64,000 bases of DNA from Streptomyces phaeofaciens (lineage in GTDB: Bacteria; Actinomycetota; Actinomycetes; Streptomycetales; Streptomycetaceae): NCBI RefSeq assembly GCF_014648915.1, contig NZ_BMSA01000001.1, positions 186,001-250,000 of the forward strand, read 5' to 3'. Under the pieces are notes generated by a model. The model ran no database searches. It saw only the letters and a program-made list of their open reading frames with translations, and was not told the origin of the DNA. Position numbers and translations under genes: made by a program. Below, one piece after another: positions 59,582 through 64,000 of this stretch (positions within the stretch are counted from its first letter, which is position 1; the number at the start of each line of letters is the position of its first letter).

Positions 59582-61006
59582 ATGAAGAGACGTACGCTGC
59601 TGGGCGCCGCCCTCGCCGGTGCCGTGGTGACCCCCGCCCTCACCGCCGGCAGCGCCCGCGCCGCCGACCCCGGGCCCTCGGTCACCCGGACCGGCACCAC
59701 CACCCTCGACAGCCAGGCCCTCTTCTTCGTGTCCTACGACGGCCTGGTCAACAACAACTCCTTCCAGAAGAACGGCCTGCTGACCTACAAGGGCCACCAG
59801 TACGCCGCCTGGTACACCGCCGACCGCAACGCCGTCGTCGGACGCCGGGTGCTCGGCGCCGCCGGCTGGTCCACCGTGCAGGTCGGGCACACCCTCCGCT
59901 ACGACGACTCCCACAACGTCATCTCCATGGGCGTCTCGAAGACCGACGGCCGCCTCCACCTCAACATGGACTCCCACAGCGACGGCTTCACCTACGTCAA
60001 GTCCGTCGCCGGGCTGATGGACGATCCGGCCGGGCTGAGCTGGACCGCCGCCCGCTTCGGCGCACCTCAGTCCACGCTCGACGGGCTCGCCCTCACCTCG
60101 CAGTTCACGTACCCGCAGTTCGTCGCGACCCCCGAGGGCCGACTCCAGCTCAGCTACCGGGTCGCCGTCTCCGGCAACGGCCGCAACGCCCTCGCGGAGT
60201 ACGACGGTTCGGCCTGGACCGACCTCGGCGAGTGGTCCAGCTCCACCGGCACCTACACCAGCGAGCACGGCTCCTCGACCGCCCGCAACATGTACCTGCA
60301 CGGCATCGACTACGACGTCGCGGGCCGGCTGCACTCCTTCTTCACCTGGCGCGAGCAGAACGGCGCCGTGATGTGTTCCGGCGGCGGCATCACCAACCAC
60401 GACACCGGCTACGTCTACTCCGACGACCGCGGCCGCACCTGGCGCAACAACGCGGGCACCGTCGTCGGCACCACCGGCGGCTCCGACAAGGTCGCCGTCA
60501 CCGACGGCGGGCTGGTGGTCGACGCCCTCAACCCGGACCACTCCCTGATGAACCAGGAGAGCCAGGCCACCGACTCCGCCGGCCGCCCGCACGCGATCAT
60601 CAGCTATGTCCCGGGCCGCTTCGGCCAGTGCACCACGAACTACGTGACCGACCGCACCGCCAACGGACGCGCCTTCCACGTCCGCAGGAACGCCTCGGGC
60701 ACCTGGCAGAAGACGGAGATCCCGGTGCCCCTGAACTCCAGCCAGCGCACGAAGCTCGTCCTGGACAGGTACGACAACGCCTACGCGGTCTTCCCCTTCG
60801 GCCGGATCGCCGGCGCCTCCAAGGCGTCCGGGTACACCGACTGGACGCTCCTCTTCGACGGCGGCGGACTCAACGCCTTCGGCGAGGTCGTGATCGACGA
60901 GATGAGGATCAAGGCCGACAACACGCTGTCGTTCCTGTACCAGGAGAAGTCGAGCGGAACGACCCCCTCGGCACTCCATGTCGTCGACTTCGCGCTGCCC
61001 GCATGA
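59582..61006 (+). CDS. Secreted BNR-4 beta-propeller protein, possible rhamnose-releasing enzyme
   Basis: 474 residues. KRRTLLGAALAGAVV and an ARAAD cleavage region suggest Tat export. Repeated propeller blades follow: HQYAAWYTADRNAVVGRRV, DSHNVISMGVSKTDGRLHLNMD, YPQFVATPEGRLQLSYR, YVYSDDRGRTWRN. BNR-4 propellers include GH145 and PL27 enzymes that release terminal L-rhamnose from gum arabic or arabinogalactan; the position in the rha regulon supports that, but the catalytic residue is not proven. ATG 59582 follows GGAG. Confidence 0.8.
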   Translation: MKRRTLLGAALAGAVVTPALTAGSARAADPGPSVTRTGTTTLDSQALFFVSYDGLVNNNSFQKNGLLTYKGHQYAAWYTADRNAVVGRRVLGAAGWSTVQVGHTLRYDDSHNVISMGVSKTDGRLHLNMDSHSDGFTYVKSVAGLMDDPAGLSWTAARFGAPQSTLDGLALTSQFTYPQFVATPEGRLQLSYRVAVSGNGRNALAEYDGSAWTDLGEWSSSTGTYTSEHGSSTARNMYLHGIDYDVAGRLHSFFTWREQNGAVMCSGGGITNHDTGYVYSDDRGRTWRNNAGTVVGTTGGSDKVAVTDGGLVVDALNPDHSLMNQESQATDSAGRPHAIISYVPGRFGQCTTNYVTDRTANGRAFHVRRNASGTWQKTEIPVPLNSSQRTKLVLDRYDNAYAVFPFGRIAGASKASGYTDWTLLFDGGGLNAFGEVVIDEMRIKADNTLSFLYQEKSSGTTPSALHVVDFALPA

Positions 61007-61085
61007 GGCGGACAGTGACGAGGTGGCGTGACGGTAATGTGAAGGCCGTCCCGCCGTGCCCCGTTCACCTGGAGGTTCCCGCCTG

Positions 61086-62105
61086 ATGGCTCAGTCGGTG
61101 GGTATCAAGGACGTCGCCCGTGTCGCCGGAGTCTCCGTCGGCACGGTGTCCAACGTCATCAACCGCCCGGACACCGTCGCCACGGAGACCCGCGCCCGGG
61201 TACTGTCCGCGATCGACCGGCTCGGCTATGTCCGCAGCGAGTCCGCGCGCCAGCTGCGGGCCGGGCGCAGCCGGATCATGGGACTGCTCGTCCTCGACAT
61301 GGGCAACCCCTTCTTCGTCGACGTCGCGCGCGGTGCCGAGCGGGCCGCGCGGGACGCCGGGCTCGGCGTGATGGTCTGCAACAGCGCCGAGAGCGTCGGC
61401 GAGGAGGCCGAGTACCTCTCCCTCTTCGCCGAGCAGCGGGTACGCGGCGTGCTGCTCACCCCGGCCGACGCGACCGGCCGCAACATCGAGTCCTTCCGCC
61501 GGCACGGCATCCCGTTCGTGCTGGTCGACCGGGTCGCGGAGGGCACCACCGAATGCTCGGTGTCCGTGGACGACGTGGCGGGCGGCGCCCTCGCCGTACG
61601 GCATCTGGTCGACGCCGGGCACCGCTCGATCGCGTACGTCAGCGGCCCGCCCGGGTTCAACCAGGTCCGCGACCGCCGTACCGGCGCCCTGAACGCGCTC
61701 GCCGAGGCGGGGCTCGGCCCGGACCGCCTGCGGGAGCTGCCCACCGAGCGGCTCGACGTGGCCGCGGGGCGGGACGCCGGCGCCCGGCTGCTCGGGCTCG
61801 CCGACCGGCCCACCGCCGTGTTCTGCGCCAACGACCTGCTCGCCCTCGGCGTCCTCCAGGCGATGTACGCGGCCGGCGTCGGGGTGCCGGACGATCTGGC
61901 CATCGTCGGCTACGACGACATCGAGTTCGCCGCCGCCGCGGCCGTACCGCTGACCTCGGTGCGCCAGCCCGCCGTCACCATGGGCGCGCTCGCCGCCGAG
62001 CTGCTCCTGGAGGAGACGGAGGAGAACGCCGGACGGCACGAGCACCGCCGGGTGGTGCTCCAGCCGGAACTGGTGGTGCGCCGCTCCAGCCTCTCGGCGC
62101 GCTGA
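61086..62105 (+). CDS. LacI-family regulator (probable rhamnose repressor)
   Basis: 339 residues. HTH is GIKDVARVAGVSVGTVSNVINRPD; hinge and sugar-binding domain follow, with SVDDVAGGALAVRHLVDAGHRSIAYVSGP and CANDLLALGVLQAM. The gene closes the rightward run; by position it is the best candidate for the TGAAAC sites at 54169 and 54335. GGAGG precedes ATG 61086. Confidence 0.9.
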   Translation: MAQSVGIKDVARVAGVSVGTVSNVINRPDTVATETRARVLSAIDRLGYVRSESARQLRAGRSRIMGLLVLDMGNPFFVDVARGAERAARDAGLGVMVCNSAESVGEEAEYLSLFAEQRVRGVLLTPADATGRNIESFRRHGIPFVLVDRVAEGTTECSVSVDDVAGGALAVRHLVDAGHRSIAYVSGPPGFNQVRDRRTGALNALAEAGLGPDRLRELPTERLDVAAGRDAGARLLGLADRPTAVFCANDLLALGVLQAMYAAGVGVPDDLAIVGYDDIEFAAAAAVPLTSVRQPAVTMGALAAELLLEETEENAGRHEHRRVVLQPELVVRRSSLSAR

Positions 62106-62209
62106 GCCGCCGTTCAGTAGCTGTTCATGATCCCCCGGGCTCCGCGGCCGCCCCGTCATGTGCTGAACTGGGACGCGGCCCCCACACCGAGCGTCCCAGG
62201 AGACCCCTG

Positions 62210-63511
62210 TTGTCCCTCAGCTACCGCCAGCCCGGCGTCGTCCTCACCGACCGCCGGTTCACCGTGCCCCTCGACCACACCGACCCGGCCGGGGAGACGA
62301 TCGGCGTCTACGCCCGTGAGGTCGTCGCGAGCGACAAGGCCGGGCAGGACCTGCCCTGGCTGCTCTACCTCCAGGGCGGCCCCGGCTTCGGCGCCAACCG
62401 CTTCGTCGGCAGGCCCGCGTGGCTCGGCCGCGCCCTGAAGGAGTACCGCGTCCTCCTTCTCGACCAGCGCGGCACCGGCCACTCCACGCCCGCCAACCGC
62501 CAGACGCTCCCGCTGCGCGGCGGCCCGGCCGAGCAGGCCGACTACCTCACCCACTTCCGCGCCGACTCGATCGTGCGGGACTGCGAACTGATCCGCCGCG
62601 AGGTCACCGGCGGCGCCCCCTGGACCGTCCTCGGCCAGAGCTTCGGCGGCTTCTGCACGGTCAGCTACCTCTCGCTCGCCCCCGAGGGCCTAGCCGCCGC
62701 AGTGATCACCGGCGGGCTGCCCTCCCTCGACGCCCACGCCGACGACGTCTACCGCGCCGCCTACCCGCGCATGGAGCGCAAGGTCGCCGCGCACTACGCC
62801 CGCTACCCGCAGGACGTCCAGCGGGCCCGCGCGATCGCCGACCACCTGCTCCAGCACGAGGTCACCCTCCCCAACGGCTACCGGCTCACCGTCGAGGCCT
62901 TCCAGACCGTCGGCATCCTCCTCGGCGGCGGCGAGGGCAGCCACCGGCTGCACCATCTCCTGGAGGAGGCCTTCGTCCCCACCCCGAACGGCCCGGAGCT
63001 CTCCGACGCCTTCCAGGAGGAGATCCAGGGCCTCCTGTCGTACGCCGGCCACCCCCTGTACGCCCTCGTCCACGAGGCGATCTACGGCCAGGACGCCCGC
63101 CCCACCGCCTGGTCGGCCGAGCGGGTGCGCGCGGAGTTCCCGCAGTTCGACGCCGCGAAGACGCTCGCCGACGACGGACCGCTGCAGCTGACCGGCGAAA
63201 CGATCCACCCCTGGATGTTCGAGACCGACCCCGCGCTGCGCCCGCTGCGCGAGACCGCCGAGCACCTCGCCGCCCGCACCGACTGGACGCCGCTGTACGA
63301 CTCCGCGCGCCTCGCCGCCAACGAGGTCCCGGTCGCGGCCGCCGTCTACCACGACGACCTGTACGTCGACACCGCCCACTCCCTGCGCACCGCCCGCGCC
63401 GTCCGCGGACTGCGCACCTGGGTCACCGACGAGTTCGAGCACGACGGCGTCCGCGCCGGCGGCCCGCGCGTCCTGGACCGTCTGCTCGCCCTCACCCGTG
63501 ACGAAGCGTGA
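62210..63511 (+). CDS. S33-like alpha/beta hydrolase (proline iminopeptidase-like)
   Basis: 433 residues. GGPGFGANR oxyanion region, GQSFGGF nucleophile Ser, a helical cap (about 190-360) and C-terminal EFEHDGVR with the His. Start TTG 62210 has AGGAGA 7 bases before and conservation begins there (SLSYRQP). Likely cleaves N-terminal proline or related small amides/esters. Confidence 0.88.
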   Translation: MSLSYRQPGVVLTDRRFTVPLDHTDPAGETIGVYAREVVASDKAGQDLPWLLYLQGGPGFGANRFVGRPAWLGRALKEYRVLLLDQRGTGHSTPANRQTLPLRGGPAEQADYLTHFRADSIVRDCELIRREVTGGAPWTVLGQSFGGFCTVSYLSLAPEGLAAAVITGGLPSLDAHADDVYRAAYPRMERKVAAHYARYPQDVQRARAIADHLLQHEVTLPNGYRLTVEAFQTVGILLGGGEGSHRLHHLLEEAFVPTPNGPELSDAFQEEIQGLLSYAGHPLYALVHEAIYGQDARPTAWSAERVRAEFPQFDAAKTLADDGPLQLTGETIHPWMFETDPALRPLRETAEHLAARTDWTPLYDSARLAANEVPVAAAVYHDDLYVDTAHSLRTARAVRGLRTWVTDEFEHDGVRAGGPRVLDRLLALTRDEA

Positions 63512-63539
63512 TGCGGGCGTCACCGATTACCCTTCGGGC

Positions 63540-64000
63540 ATGACCGAGCCGACGAACCCTCAGCTCCAGCCCATGCCCGAGGACTGGCGGCGCGCCCTGG
63601 CCGTCGTGGCCCACCCGGACGACCTGGAGTACGGCTGCTCCGCGGCCGTCGCCGCCTGGACCGACGGCGGCCGCGAGGTCGTGTACGTCCTGGCGACCCG
63701 AGGCGAGGCGGGCATCGACACGATCGCACCCGCCGAGTGCGGACCGCTGCGCGAGCGCGAGCAGCGGGCGAGCGCCGCCGTCGTCGGCGTGTCGACGGTC
63801 GAGTTCCTCGACCACCGGGACGGGGTCGTCGCGTACGGACCCGCCCTGCGCCGGGACATCGCCGCCGCCATCCGCCGGCACCGCCCCGAACTCGTCATCA
63901 CCCTCAACCACCGTGACACCTGGGGCGGTGTCGCCTGGAACACGCCCGACCATGTCGCCGTCGGCCGTGCCACCCTCGACGCCGCCGGGGACGCGGGCAA
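63540..64000 (+). CDS. LmbE/PIG-L deacetylase, 5' part (runs off the right edge)
   Basis: About 153 codons present. [19 protein letters not shown] supplies the zinc ligands (AHPDD motif), and [11 protein letters not shown] and [15 protein letters not shown] follow. PIG-L enzymes deacetylate N-acetyl sugars such as mycothiol precursors. No ribosome site; GATTAC (63522-63527) 12 bases before the ATG suggests a near-leaderless message. Confidence 0.88.
   Translation, partial: MTEPTNPQLQPMPEDWRRALAVVAHPDDLEYGCSAAVAAWTDGGREVVYVLATRGEAGIDTIAPAECGPLREREQRASAAVVGVSTVEFLDHRDGVVAYGPALRRDIAAAIRRHRPELVITLNHRDTWGGVAWNTPDHVAVGRATLDAAGDAG

Noticed and set aside
1..64000. tRNA, rRNA, prophage or complete insertion sequence
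   Set aside because: No T-arm motif, rRNA segment, transposase or integrase reading frame was recognised on either strand.

Overview
The window is GC-rich (clearly above 70% by eye), with codon third positions almost all G or C. It is dense in MarR/LacI/TetR/XRE regulators and secreted Tat-type enzymes. It also carries actinobacterial markers: egtA (ergothioneine), an F420-type LLM oxidoreductase, DUF397/XRE pairs, a DUF574 methyltransferase, TerD proteins and helR with a rifamycin-associated element. All of this points to a Streptomyces or very close relative, in a metabolic/accessory part of the chromosome. I see no rRNA, tRNA, CRISPR array, intact transposon or prophage.

Layout. 1-5 kb: the 5' part of egtA, a PARG-type macrodomain protein tail to tail with a PemK/MazF-type toxin, an SPFH (flotillin-like) protein with a short NfeD-like partner, and a scar where the front of a trypsin-like protease gene meets the tail of a ClC chloride channel gene. 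5-14.7 kb: amidase, a secreted GH43-like/AbfB enzyme preceded by seven 10-bp repeats, CapA, a hydrolase/phosphoribosyltransferase pair, a MarR/MFS divergon and a PucR regulator. 14.8-26.4 kb: double TerD protein, esterase, FkbM methyltransferase, LLM oxidoreductase, FMN reductase with TetR and twin operators, LacI, aldehyde dehydrogenase, thioredoxin, flavin disulfide oxidoreductase and peptide deformylase. 26.5-33.6 kb: PepSY membrane protein with a Crp-like site, a TPR/MarR/MarR operon, lactate 2-monooxygenase with a tandem Lrp regulator, VOC and pirin proteins.

33.6-39 kb holds the most interesting regulation. A HEAT-like protein and an anti-sigma-type ATPase form one operon. It is transcribed away from a DUF397 gene followed by an XRE/DUF5753 gene, around a GCAATTTC-N4-GAAATTGC palindrome that overlaps the leftward -35. 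Next comes helR, the RNA polymerase rescue motor, with an exact 19-bp rifamycin-associated element and a previously unannotated 53-codon upstream ORF that ends one base before the helR start. 38.6-46.2 kb: DUF574 methyltransferase, a YheO-type regulator with paired TTGGAC palindromes driving a serine/threonine dehydratase, cupin, a MoxR/VWA pair, and an NmrA/HxlR divergon.

46.2-62.1 kb is a complete L-rhamnose regulon. Leftward: rhaI, a fused aldolase-dehydrogenase, rhaB and then lutABC, so the L-lactate made from lactaldehyde can go on to pyruvate. Rightward: an ABC importer (ATPase, two permeases, lipoprotein), rhaM, a secreted BNR beta-propeller that may release rhamnose, and a LacI regulator. 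The two halves share a divergent promoter in which each promoter has a TGAAA-type palindrome just past its predicted start site. The window ends with an S33-like hydrolase and the front of a LmbE/PIG-L deacetylase.
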